From the NCBI GenBank assembly GCA_900551555.1, contig URWC01000006.1, positions 1-26,620 on the forward strand: a DNA stretch of 26,620 bases. Reading direction: 5' to 3'. Below are positions 13,757-21,686 of the stretch, piece after piece. This DNA is from an uncultured Collinsella sp. (GTDB lineage: Bacteria; Actinomycetota; Coriobacteriia; Coriobacteriales; Coriobacteriaceae). How positions within the stretch are numbered: position 1 is the first letter of the stretch; each line of letters opens with the position of its first letter. Below the pieces are notes generated by a model that was given only the letters and a program-made list of their open reading frames with translations, made no database searches and had not been told where the DNA came from. Both the position numbers and the translations under genes were made by a program.

Positions 13757-14662
13757 GTGGGGGCTATTACTCCGGGCGTACGTTTGCACGACCTTCCGCA
13801 GGGAACCGTCGAGGAACGCATTCGCATGGCGGGAGAGCTGGGCTTTTCGTGCATTCAGCTGCCGAGCAAGGTGCTCTACGCATCGATGGGAATCGATCGA
13901 GGCGGCCTGACCCGCGAGCTTGCCGACCATTTGCGTGCGGTGCTCGACGAGGCGGGCGTTTCGGTCGCCGTGCTCGGCTGCTATAAGAATCTGGCGACGC
14001 CCGATCGCCAACAGCTCATGGATAACTTTGCCGAGTACGAGGCATGCTTGAACTTTGCCCAGATGCTCGGCGGATGCCCGGTTGGCACCGAGACCGGTCG
14101 CCCCAATGCGCAGAACCGCGTCGCGGACGACCGCATGACCGACGAGGCACTCGATACGTTTGCAGACGGGCTTGCACGCGTCTGCGATCGGGCCGAGGCC
14201 GTGGGTGGGCAAATACTGATCGAGCCCGGTTGGAACGAGACGGTTAATACGCCAGATCGCTGCCGTGAGGTGCTGGAGCGCGTCTCGAGCCCGTCGCTCG
14301 GCGTGATCTATGACCCAGTGTCGCTGCTGCACCCCAGTGTCGTTGACGAAGCGCAGGAAATCACAGCGCGCATGCTCTACTTATGCGGCAGCAAGATTCG
14401 CGTGCTGCACGCCAAGGATTTTGAGGTCGTCGACAACGAGGACAAAGCCGGTTGGTGCGACGGTACGGGTTCGCGCCTGGTGTGTCACGGCGTGGGCGAG
14501 ACGGGGCGCTATGACTTTGAGCCCGTGGTGGCCTGGGCGGCTGCCGCCTGCCCTGGGATTCCCTGTGTGGTCGAGAACAGCGTGCCGTCGACGGCGGCTG
14601 ACTGCCTAGCGACACTCGAGCACATGTCCGCTCGCTGCGGGGCTCCGCATTGCGAGTTGTAG
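13757..14662 (+). CDS. Sugar-phosphate isomerase/epimerase-like TIM-barrel protein
   Basis: A protein of about 301 residues in the xylose-isomerase-like TIM-barrel superfamily (AP_endonuc_2). The usual four metal ligands are visible: Glu156 in LIEPGW, Asp186 in VIYDPVS, His218 in VLHAKDF and Glu273 in VVENS. The substrate cannot be read directly. Next to GH105 it may isomerise or epimerise a uronate or rhamnose-type product. The reading frame is open upstream inside GH105. GTG 13757 begins just after the GH105 stop (13753-13755) with AAGGGA (13741-13746) ten bases ahead; GTG 13748 is an alternative but leaves no room for a ribosome site. It is almost certainly co-transcribed with GH105. Confidence 0.8.
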   Translation: MGAITPGVRLHDLPQGTVEERIRMAGELGFSCIQLPSKVLYASMGIDRGGLTRELADHLRAVLDEAGVSVAVLGCYKNLATPDRQQLMDNFAEYEACLNFAQMLGGCPVGTETGRPNAQNRVADDRMTDEALDTFADGLARVCDRAEAVGGQILIEPGWNETVNTPDRCREVLERVSSPSLGVIYDPVSLLHPSVVDEAQEITARMLYLCGSKIRVLHAKDFEVVDNEDKAGWCDGTGSRLVCHGVGETGRYDFEPVVAWAAAACPGIPCVVENSVPSTAADCLATLEHMSARCGAPHCEL

Positions 14663-14764
14663 CATCGGCTTTTGCCGTGGCGGTCGATTAAATTTGCCTG
14701 ACTGGGGCAGCGGTGAAGGATCTTTATCGTCGCCCCATTGGATTGAATCAAAAAGGGGAGTTGC

Positions 14765-15982
14765 GTGGCTATCCACATTGTCGAAGAGGCGAATCGTTGC
14801 CTAGGTTGTAAAAGGGCGTTCTGTCAGATTAAGGGCTGCCCGGTTCAGACGCCTATTCCGCAGGTCATCGACCTGTTCAAACAGCGTCGTCTAGAAGAGG
14901 CGGGCGAGCTATTGTTCCAGAACAATCCCATGAGCGCGGTCTGCTCCATGGTGTGCAATCATTCGGGCCAGTGCGAGGGCGCTTGCATCCAGGGCCGCAA
15001 GGGCGCGCCGGTGCATTTCTCGAGCATCGAGAACTATATCTCGACAGCGTATTTGGATCGTAAGGAGTGGACGCCCGCGCCGTCGTGTGGCAAGCAGGTC
15101 GCTGTGGTCGGCTCCGGCCCAGCCGGCATTACCGTGGCAATTAAGATGGCGCAGCTGGGTTGCGCCGTCACTGTTTTTGAGCAGCGGCCCGAGATCGGCG
15201 GTGTGCTGGAGTACGGTATCCCCGAGTTCCGCCTGCCCCGTGCGCTCGTGCAAAAGTATCGCCACGTGATGTGCTCGCTTGGCGTGCGCGTGCGCCCCTC
15301 GACCACCATCGGTGGCGCGCTGCATATCGACGACCTGCTGCGCGACGGCTACGATGCGGTCTTTGTCGGTACTGGTACCTGGCGAGCTCGAAAGCTGGGT
15401 ATTCCCGGCGAGTCGCGCGGCAACGTGCTGTTTGGTATCGATTATCTGGTCGATCCCACGAGCGTGGCAATCGGGCAGAACGTGGCGGTTATCGGCGCCG
15501 GCAATGTGGCCATGGATGTTGCCCGCACGGCCCTGCGCTCGGGTGCCCGCAAGGTCACTGTGTATGCCCGATCGCGCCATATCTCTGCCATCGATGACGA
15601 GGTGGAGCTGACCGAGCTTGACGGTGCCGAGATTGTGCGCGGCAAGGCGATCTGCGCCATCGATGATAACGGTCCGGTGTTCGAGACGGCTATCTTTGAC
15701 GAGGACAACAACGTGGTGGGCTATGAGGAAGAGCTCGACCATGTGTCCGCCGACACAGTTGTGATCGCGGCTTCGCAGGTGCCCAAGGACAAGCTTGTGC
15801 TTACGACGGGCGGTCTGGAGACCGATCATCGCGGCCTTCTTTCGGTCGACGAGTACGGTATGACCACCGTGCCTGGCGTCTTTGCCGCCGGCGACGTGGT
15901 TAACGGCCCGCTCACCGTGGTTCATGCCGTGGCAGGCGCCAAGCTCGCCGTCGAAGGCATGACTGGCTATTTGGGTCTCTAA
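14765..15982 (+). CDS. GltD-like NAD(P)/FAD oxidoreductase with N-terminal Fe-S domain
   Basis: A 405-residue member of the glutamate synthase small-chain/NfnB-like family. An N-terminal Fer4_20-type domain has cysteines at 12, 15, 20 and 25 (CLGCKRAFCQIKGC) and a second cluster CSMVCNHSGQCEGAC near 59-73, enough for two [4Fe-4S] clusters. FAD- and NAD(P)-binding motifs follow: VVGSGPAG near 114-121 and VIGAGNVAMDVAR near 242-254. The C-terminal GVFAAGDVVNGP is typical of the family. No glutamate synthase large subunit or Nfn partner is adjacent, so the electron acceptor is unknown. The start is GTG 14765 behind AAAAGGGGAG. In the 102-bp gap before it I see only a weak inverted repeat (TGGGGC 14703, GCCCCA 14732). 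Its 3' end seems to be duplicated downstream of kdpC. Confidence 0.87.
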   Translation: MAIHIVEEANRCLGCKRAFCQIKGCPVQTPIPQVIDLFKQRRLEEAGELLFQNNPMSAVCSMVCNHSGQCEGACIQGRKGAPVHFSSIENYISTAYLDRKEWTPAPSCGKQVAVVGSGPAGITVAIKMAQLGCAVTVFEQRPEIGGVLEYGIPEFRLPRALVQKYRHVMCSLGVRVRPSTTIGGALHIDDLLRDGYDAVFVGTGTWRARKLGIPGESRGNVLFGIDYLVDPTSVAIGQNVAVIGAGNVAMDVARTALRSGARKVTVYARSRHISAIDDEVELTELDGAEIVRGKAICAIDDNGPVFETAIFDEDNNVVGYEEELDHVSADTVVIAASQVPKDKLVLTTGGLETDHRGLLSVDEYGMTTVPGVFAAGDVVNGPLTVVHAVAGAKLAVEGMTGYLGL

Positions 15983-15997
15983 CACATCCCATTCATT

Positions 15998-16070
15998 AGT
16001 TGCGGTGAAATACGGACTGTTTTGGCTGTCAAAAGCCTCATCTACTCCGTATTCCACCGCAACTTTTTTT
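15998..16070. terminator. Terminator-like hairpin repeat, copy 1 (convergent gltD-like/kdpE)
   Basis: A 19-bp left arm (15998-16016, AGTTGCGGTG then AAATACGGA) pairs with a right arm (16046-16064) with one mismatch, followed by a run of seven T; A-rich sequence on the other strand is weak. The loop contains a small TTTTG/CAAAA stem. It lies between the converging gltD-like and kdpE genes. The 67-bp unit recurs at 24408-24474 with a single base change, so it is a dispersed element and not a locally evolved terminator. Confidence 0.88.
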
Positions 16071-16080
16071 GTGAGGTGGG

Positions 16081-16785
16081 CTAGAGACGCTGCATGCGGT
16101 ACCCGACACCCATGTGCGTCTGAATCATCTTGGGGTGAGAGGGGTCTGCCTCGATCTTCTTGCGCAGGGTGCGCATGAACACGCGCAAGCTCGCCAGATC
16201 GCTGTCCCAGCTCGTGCCCCATATCTCGCGGGTGATGAAGGTGTGGGTGAGCACCTTGTCGACGTTTTTTGCCAGAAGGACGAGCAATTTGTACTCGGTT
16301 GGGGTGAGCGAGAGCTCGCGTCCGTCTTTCGTCGCGTATCCCGCGGCGTAGTCGATATGCAGCGGACCGTTGTCGAACGTGCTCGCTTCTGTCGACTCGC
16401 TCGACGTCATCGAGGAGCGCCTCAAATTCGCACGGACGCGCGCGAGCAACTCATCCACAGAAAAGGGCTTGGTGAGGTAGTCGTCTGCCCCTGCGTCAAG
16501 TGCTGCAATCTTGTCGGAATCTTCGGTGCGCGCCGAAATGACGATAATGGGGACTGCCGACCAGCTTCGGATTTTCGTGATGACCTCGATACCGTCAATG
16601 TCGGGAAGGCCGAGGTCGAGCATGATGAGGCTGGGGCCGTGCGACACCGCATCCATGATGGCGGCCTGGCCGTTGCAAACCTTGCTCACGACATAGCCGT
16701 GGAGGTCAAGCGCGGTCGAAACGAGGTTTTGAACGGTCAGGTCATCTTCGACCAGGAGGATGCGTGACTTAGCGGCATTATTCAT
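16081..16785 (-). CDS. kdpE: KdpE, response regulator of the potassium transport operon
   Basis: OmpR/PhoB-type response regulator that activates kdpFABC when phosphorylated by KdpD. The 234-residue protein has a receiver domain with the acidic pair in LLVEDD, phospho-acceptor Asp57 in IMLDLGLPD and LTKPF near 107. A C-terminal winged helix follows (LSLTPTEYKLLVLL, then LRVFMRTLRKKIEADPSHP and MGVGYRM). The frame extends upstream through kdpD, but ATG 16785 is clearly the start: it fits the family and follows GAGGAG. It overlaps the 3' end of kdpD by 8 bp, indicating translational coupling. The operon ends against the hairpin repeat. Confidence 0.95.
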   Translation of the reverse strand: MNNAAKSRILLVEDDLTVQNLVSTALDLHGYVVSKVCNGQAAIMDAVSHGPSLIMLDLGLPDIDGIEVITKIRSWSAVPIIVISARTEDSDKIAALDAGADDYLTKPFSVDELLARVRANLRRSSMTSSESTEASTFDNGPLHIDYAAGYATKDGRELSLTPTEYKLLVLLAKNVDKVLTHTFITREIWGTSWDSDLASLRVFMRTLRKKIEADPSHPKMIQTHMGVGYRMQRL

Positions 16786-19513
16786 GAATCTCGATCTCCT
16801 CGGCGGGCAGGGTAAAACGGAAGACGGCCCCATGGGGGTGGTTGTCGCGAACTTCGATGACGCCGCCATGCGCCTCCACGATGGAGCGGCAGAGCGACAG
16901 CCCAAGGCCGATGCTTCGACGCGAATCCACGGGCTGCGTATTGCTTGAGGTGAAGAAACGCTCAAAGATATGAGGCTTGTCGCAGTCTGCCACACCCGGC
17001 CCATCGTCTGCGACGTCCACCACGACGAACGCACCCTCGCGACGTGCACTGATGGTGACAGTCGAGTCCTCGGGCGTGTATTTGAAGGCGTTCATGATGA
17101 GATTCGTAAGTACCTGCATGATGAGATGAACGTCGATACGTACCAGCAGGATGTCGTCAGTGTGCTCGATGGTGACGGTACGTCCATGCGATGCTTGGGC
17201 GACATGGCTGAGGGCGGCCTCGATGACTTCGTCGATGAGCTCGGATGTTAAGTTGAGGCGAATGGTGCCGTCCTCGACGCGTGTGATGGCGAGGAGGTTC
17301 TCCACGGTATCGATAAGCCAGAGGGAGTCGTCGTAGATGGCATCGGCAAGATCGCAGCGTTGTTCGAGGCTGAGCTTCTCGTCGCTCTTCCGAAGGATTG
17401 CCGCAGATCCGGATATAGCCGTGAGAGGTGTCCTCAAATCGTGGCCGATGGAGCGCAAAAGGTTGGCGCGCAGCTGCTCGTTTTTCGCCAAGACCGCAGC
17501 CTCTTCGCGCTCTTGCGCCGCCCGGTCGCTTTCGAGCGCCAAGGCGCATTCACCTACGATAGATAGGACGATCGAATGCTCGAAGGCTTCGATCTCGCGC
17601 CCCTCCAGGGCGATACCGATGACACCGAATACCTTGTCGCCGGTGCGAACCGCGAGGTAGAGACAGCGCGCCTCAGGCAGGGTCCGCGTGCTTGCGCCCG
17701 CGCGCTTGTTGTTGGTGTAGGTCCAGGTTGCAACGGCGCGCTCGTAGTCGGTGAGCAGCGACGCGGATCGGTTTTCGGTGCCAGCGGACTCATAGAGCGC
17801 CTTGCCGAGCGTGCCGTGTTCGGCGGGGTAGAAGACCACGTCGAGTTTTAGCAGTTTGACGAGTTGGTTCATGGCGACGCGGGCGCACTCCTCCGCGCTG
17901 TGGGCTTGCTGCAAGAGCTGATTCGTTTCGAGGAGTACGCGCGTTTTGAATGCGTTCTCGGCGGATGTACGGGCGTTGTCGGCGATGCGCGCAGTTAACT
18001 CGCCGGCGACCATAGCGGTAGCGAACATGATGCCGAACGTGACCAGATAGCTTCGGTCGTAGCTGGCGAGCGAAAACAGAGGCGTGACGAAGCAGAAGTT
18101 GTAAAGCACTACAGAGAGCACGCTCGATACGATCGTGCAGATACGCCCCGTCGTGGTGACGGCGGTCAGCAGGGCCGTGAGGATATAGAGGGATATGATG
18201 CTGGAATCGGCAAATCCCAGATGGCGGAAAGCCGTGCCGATCGCCGTGGCGACAAGAGAGAGGGCCAGCGTGCGAAGCACGTTTCGGCTGCTGGGCGGTT
18301 GCAGGGCGAGCGCACGGCGGTGTCCTTTGGGCCGGGAGGGCGGAGTCGACTGGTCTGGAATGATGTAAATGTCGAGGTTCGGGGCGAATGTTATGAGCTG
18401 TTCTACGAGAGATTTGCGGCCAAAGAGGGCCTGACGGACGCTGCTGCGCTCGCCCGTGCGCCCCATGACGATCTTCGAAATACCCGACAGGCGCGCGAAC
18501 TCGGAGATCTGAAACGCGATGTCGTCGCCATAGACGGTCTCCATATGTGCTCCGAGCTGCTCGGCTAGGGCGATATTGGCTGCAAGCTTGGTGCGCTCAT
18601 TATCGCTCATGGCTTGCGTGTGCGGGCTCTCTACGAACAGGGCGACGAGCTCGCTGCGAAACGCTTTCGCCATGCGCGCGGCGGCACGGACGATGCGGGG
18701 ATTGGTCGGCGCCGGGGAGACACAGACTAAGATACGCTCCCTGGTGTAGTAGTCACGGTTTCCCAGCACGCGTGCGGCGTCTGTGAGGTGGCCGGTGCGA
18801 TCGGCGCAGCGGCGCAGCGCGATTTCTCGGAGTGCGGTGAGGTTCTCGACGGTAAAAAAATGCTGTTGCGCTCGGTCGGCTTGTGCGGGACGGTAGACGA
18901 GGCCGGCGCGAAGGCGCTCAAGTAGGTCTTCGGGCTCTATGTCGACGAGCTCGACCTGGTCGGCATCATCGAAGATACGGTCGGGGATTCGTTCGCTCAC
19001 GACAATGCCGGTGATGGATGCAACCATGTCGTTTAGGCTCTCGATATGCTGAACGTTCACGGTCGTATAGACGTCGATGCCCGCATGTAGAAGTTCCTCG
19101 ACGTCTCGATAGCGTTTGTCGTGGCGAGACCCCGGCGCATTCGTATGGGCGAGCTCGTCGACAAGGATGAGCTGAGGGGCGCGTTCGATAGCTGCATCTA
19201 GATCGAACTCGCTGAGCGCAATGCCGTTGTGCTCGATGAGTTTACAGGGCACGTTCTCAAGCCCTTGTGCAAGACGGGCAGTTGCCGGACGTTCGTGCGG
19301 CTCGATGTATCCCGCGACGACGTCGACACCTCGCCGCTTGGCGGCGTGGGCGGCTTGAAGCATCGCATAGGTTTTGCCTGCGCCAGCAGCGTAGCCAAAG
19401 AAAATCTTGAGGTGTCCCCGGCTGGTTCGAGCGTCATCGGCGACCTCGTCTTTCTCAATTGCCTTGAGGATGAGGTCTGGATTGACGCGAGTGTCCGATG
19501 CGTCGCGCTGCAT
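16778..19513 (-). CDS. kdpD: KdpD, turgor/potassium-sensing histidine kinase
   Basis: Membrane sensor kinase of the Kdp system; 911 residues, close to the usual 890-900. Order of domains: N-terminal KdpD domain with a Walker A GYAAGAGKT at 40-48 and LILVDELAHTNAPGSRHDKR as Walker B region; a universal-stress-like domain (RILVCVSPAPTN, and the arm near GRTGERSS); four transmembrane helices in the middle (VLRTLALSLVATAIG onwards); a GAF-like region; HisKA with phospho-His691 in RSIGHDLRTPLTAISGS; and an ATPase domain with GIG-type box DDGPGV and GLGLSLCRSIVEAHGG. ATG 19513 follows AGAAAGG; an upstream in-frame ATG at 19609 lies in the control region and is rejected. It is divergent from kdpF. 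Confidence 0.95.
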   Translation of the reverse strand: MQRDASDTRVNPDLILKAIEKDEVADDARTSRGHLKIFFGYAAGAGKTYAMLQAAHAAKRRGVDVVAGYIEPHERPATARLAQGLENVPCKLIEHNGIALSEFDLDAAIERAPQLILVDELAHTNAPGSRHDKRYRDVEELLHAGIDVYTTVNVQHIESLNDMVASITGIVVSERIPDRIFDDADQVELVDIEPEDLLERLRAGLVYRPAQADRAQQHFFTVENLTALREIALRRCADRTGHLTDAARVLGNRDYYTRERILVCVSPAPTNPRIVRAAARMAKAFRSELVALFVESPHTQAMSDNERTKLAANIALAEQLGAHMETVYGDDIAFQISEFARLSGISKIVMGRTGERSSVRQALFGRKSLVEQLITFAPNLDIYIIPDQSTPPSRPKGHRRALALQPPSSRNVLRTLALSLVATAIGTAFRHLGFADSSIISLYILTALLTAVTTTGRICTIVSSVLSVVLYNFCFVTPLFSLASYDRSYLVTFGIMFATAMVAGELTARIADNARTSAENAFKTRVLLETNQLLQQAHSAEECARVAMNQLVKLLKLDVVFYPAEHGTLGKALYESAGTENRSASLLTDYERAVATWTYTNNKRAGASTRTLPEARCLYLAVRTGDKVFGVIGIALEGREIEAFEHSIVLSIVGECALALESDRAAQEREEAAVLAKNEQLRANLLRSIGHDLRTPLTAISGSAAILRKSDEKLSLEQRCDLADAIYDDSLWLIDTVENLLAITRVEDGTIRLNLTSELIDEVIEAALSHVAQASHGRTVTIEHTDDILLVRIDVHLIMQVLTNLIMNAFKYTPEDSTVTISARREGAFVVVDVADDGPGVADCDKPHIFERFFTSSNTQPVDSRRSIGLGLSLCRSIVEAHGGVIEVRDNHPHGAVFRFTLPAEEIEIHE

Positions 19514-19757
19514 AGCGTAGCCTTTCTGAAGCGTTGTCCATGCGTGCATACGCGGTGAGGACGCCACTGTATGCTCGCGAGGTCGAGTATAGGCGCACTG
19601 CAGCCGCAATAGTGCTTTCTACCTGCATCTTTACGGCATCTTAAGGACGTGAGCCCCGGCCCTCACGCCTCTTTAATCCCTAGAAGCGTTTACTGTCCCC
19701 AGGCGCTTGCGAGAGCAGGCGTCCGAGACATCGGACCGCGTGTGAAAGGGGCGGTAA
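19514..19757. promoter_or_regulatory. Divergent kdpDE/kdpFABC control region with tandem KdpE-like site
   Basis: No gene fits in these 244 bp. At 19625-19646 two direct repeats, GCATCTTTACG and GCATCTTAAGG, follow each other with an 11-bp period, the arrangement typical of OmpR-family response-regulator sites; KdpE is the obvious candidate. Three bases further on, GTGAG and CTCAC (19649-19666) form a small inverted repeat. I cannot assign -35 and -10 hexamers with confidence. Confidence 0.5.
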
Positions 19758-19844
19758 ATGGACATCCTCATTCCCATCATCGGAGTCGTCTGCATTGGAC
19801 TCTTTATCTATTACATCTACATTCTGATGAGGAGTGATTCGTAA
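19758..19844 (+). CDS. kdpF: KdpF, small membrane subunit of the K+-ATPase
   Basis: A 28-residue hydrophobic peptide starting MDILIPIIGV and ending YIYILMRSDS, with one transmembrane helix and a short polar C-terminus. KdpF of other bacteria is a single helix of about 29 residues that stabilises the KdpFABC complex. ATG 19758 follows GTGAAAGGGG. It ends 3 bp before kdpA. Identification rests on size, hydrophobicity and place, as the sequence itself is poorly conserved. Confidence 0.9.
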   Translation: MDILIPIIGVVCIGLFIYYIYILMRSDS

Positions 19845-19847
19845 ACT

Positions 19848-21671
19848 ATGGAGGCTGCGATTCAGTACATCTTGTACTTTGCCGTGCTCGTCGTCCTGGC
19901 CGTTCCGCTCGGTCGGTTCATGGCCCATATCATGGATGGTGAGCATACGTTCCTGTCGCCTGTGATTGCTCCTGCGGAGCGTGGCGTCTATCGTCTGCTT
20001 CGCATCGACGCGGCAGAGCAGATGGGGTGTAGGCGCTATCTGGCAAGCGTGCTGGTCTTTTCGGGGATCGGCCTCGTGGCTCTTGTGGCGCTCCAGGCGC
20101 TTCAGTCCTTCTTGCCGGGCAATCCTCAGCACCTGCCGGGTGTGTCATGGGACCTGTCGTTCAATACGGCTGCTTCCTTCATAACCAACACCAACTGGCA
20201 ATCCTATTCCGGTGAGACCACCCTGTCCTACTTTGTGCAGTTCATGGGTCTCACCGTGCAAAACTTCTTGTCCGCCGGCACCGGTATAGCGGTCATGTTC
20301 GCGCTCATCCGCGGTTTCCGTCAGGTCAAGCAGCAGGGTCTGGGTTCCTTCTGGGTCGACCTCACCCGCACCGTCCTGTATGTGCTCATCCCGCTGAACC
20401 TCGTGTTCGGCATCTGCCTGGCCGCCGGTGGCGTCATCTCCAACTTCCAGCCGGCTCAGAAGGCTGAGCTCGTAGAGCCCGTCGCTGTTCAGCCTAATGC
20501 AGACGGCGGCTGGAGCGTCATCGACGGCGCCCAGATCGAGGGCGACACGGTCAAGGTCGACGGCAAGGTTGTCGAGGGCGCGCGCGTGGTCACCGAGCAG
20601 TTCCTGCCCCAGGGTCCCGCGGCTCCCCAGGTTGCCATCAAGCAGTCCGGCACCAACGGAGGCGGCTTCTTCGGCGTGAACTCCGCCCATCCGTATGAGA
20701 ACCCCAGTGCCTTCACCAACATCATCGAGATGACCAGCCTGCTGCTGATCCCGGCCGCCTGTTGCTTCACCTTCGGTATCGGCGTCAAGAACACCAAGCA
20801 GGGCAAGGCCATCTTTGCCGCCATGTTCATCCTGCTGGTGATCTTCACCGGCATCATCGCCGTCAACGAGCATGCGGGCGCCCCGCAGCTGGCCGATGGC
20901 GGAGCGGTCAATATCGAGATGACCGACGGCCAGGCCGGCGGCAACATGGAGGGCAAGGAGAGCCGTTTCGGTATCGCCTCCTCTTCCACCTGGTCCGCTT
21001 TCACGACGGCTGCTTCCAACGGCTCGGTTAACTCCATGCACGACTCCTACACCCCGCTGGGCGGTTTTGTCCAGATGCTCCAGATTGCTCTGGGCGAGGT
21101 CGTCTTCGGCGGCGTGGGCTGCGGCCTGTACGGCATGATCGGCTTCGCCATCCTCACAGTGTTCATCGCCGGCCTCATGGTCGGACGCACGCCTGAGTTC
21201 CTGGGCAAGAAGATCGAGCCGGGCGAGATGCGCTGGGCGGTTGTCCTGTGCTTGGCAACTCCGTTTGCCATTCTGGTGTGCTCGGCCATCGCCTGCATGG
21301 TGCCCGGTCTTGCCGACCAGCTCAACAACGGTGGCGCGCACGGCTTCTCCGAGGTGCTGTACACCCTTACTTCGGCTGGCGGCAACAACGGCTCCTCATT
21401 CGCCGGCATGAACTGCAACATCCCGTGGATCAACGTGCTGCTGGGTATCGAGATGCTGTTCGCGCGGTTCCTGCCGATTGCGGGCACGCTCGCCATCGCG
21501 GGCTCGCTGGCCGGGAAGGGCAAGGTCGCCGAGGGCGCCGGCACGCTTTCCACCACCAATGCCATGTTCGTGTTCCTGCTGGTATTCGTCGTTCTGCTGA
21601 TTGGCGCCCTGAGCTTCTTCCCGGCGTTGGCGCTTGGTCCCGTTGCCGAATTCTTCCAGATGGTTGCGTAA
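19848..21671 (+). CDS. kdpA: KdpA, K+-translocating subunit of the K+-ATPase
   Basis: Channel-like subunit that selects and conducts K+ in the high-affinity Kdp pump. The 607-residue integral membrane protein opens with FAVLVVLAVPLGRFMAHIM and carries the selectivity-loop motif KQSGTNGGGFFGVNSAHP near 264-281, FNTAASFITNTNWQ near 105 and TSAGGNNGSSFAGMN near 508-522. It is about 50 residues longer than the E. coli protein; part of the extra length is an extracytoplasmic-looking insertion near 205-255, including VKVDGKVVEGARVV. ATG 19848 follows kdpF directly, with GAGGAG 14 bases ahead inside kdpF. Confidence 0.97.
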   Translation: MEAAIQYILYFAVLVVLAVPLGRFMAHIMDGEHTFLSPVIAPAERGVYRLLRIDAAEQMGCRRYLASVLVFSGIGLVALVALQALQSFLPGNPQHLPGVSWDLSFNTAASFITNTNWQSYSGETTLSYFVQFMGLTVQNFLSAGTGIAVMFALIRGFRQVKQQGLGSFWVDLTRTVLYVLIPLNLVFGICLAAGGVISNFQPAQKAELVEPVAVQPNADGGWSVIDGAQIEGDTVKVDGKVVEGARVVTEQFLPQGPAAPQVAIKQSGTNGGGFFGVNSAHPYENPSAFTNIIEMTSLLLIPAACCFTFGIGVKNTKQGKAIFAAMFILLVIFTGIIAVNEHAGAPQLADGGAVNIEMTDGQAGGNMEGKESRFGIASSSTWSAFTTAASNGSVNSMHDSYTPLGGFVQMLQIALGEVVFGGVGCGLYGMIGFAILTVFIAGLMVGRTPEFLGKKIEPGEMRWAVVLCLATPFAILVCSAIACMVPGLADQLNNGGAHGFSEVLYTLTSAGGNNGSSFAGMNCNIPWINVLLGIEMLFARFLPIAGTLAIAGSLAGKGKVAEGAGTLSTTNAMFVFLLVFVVLLIGALSFFPALALGPVAEFFQMVA

Positions 21672-21686
21672 AGGAGTCGCAGATTT

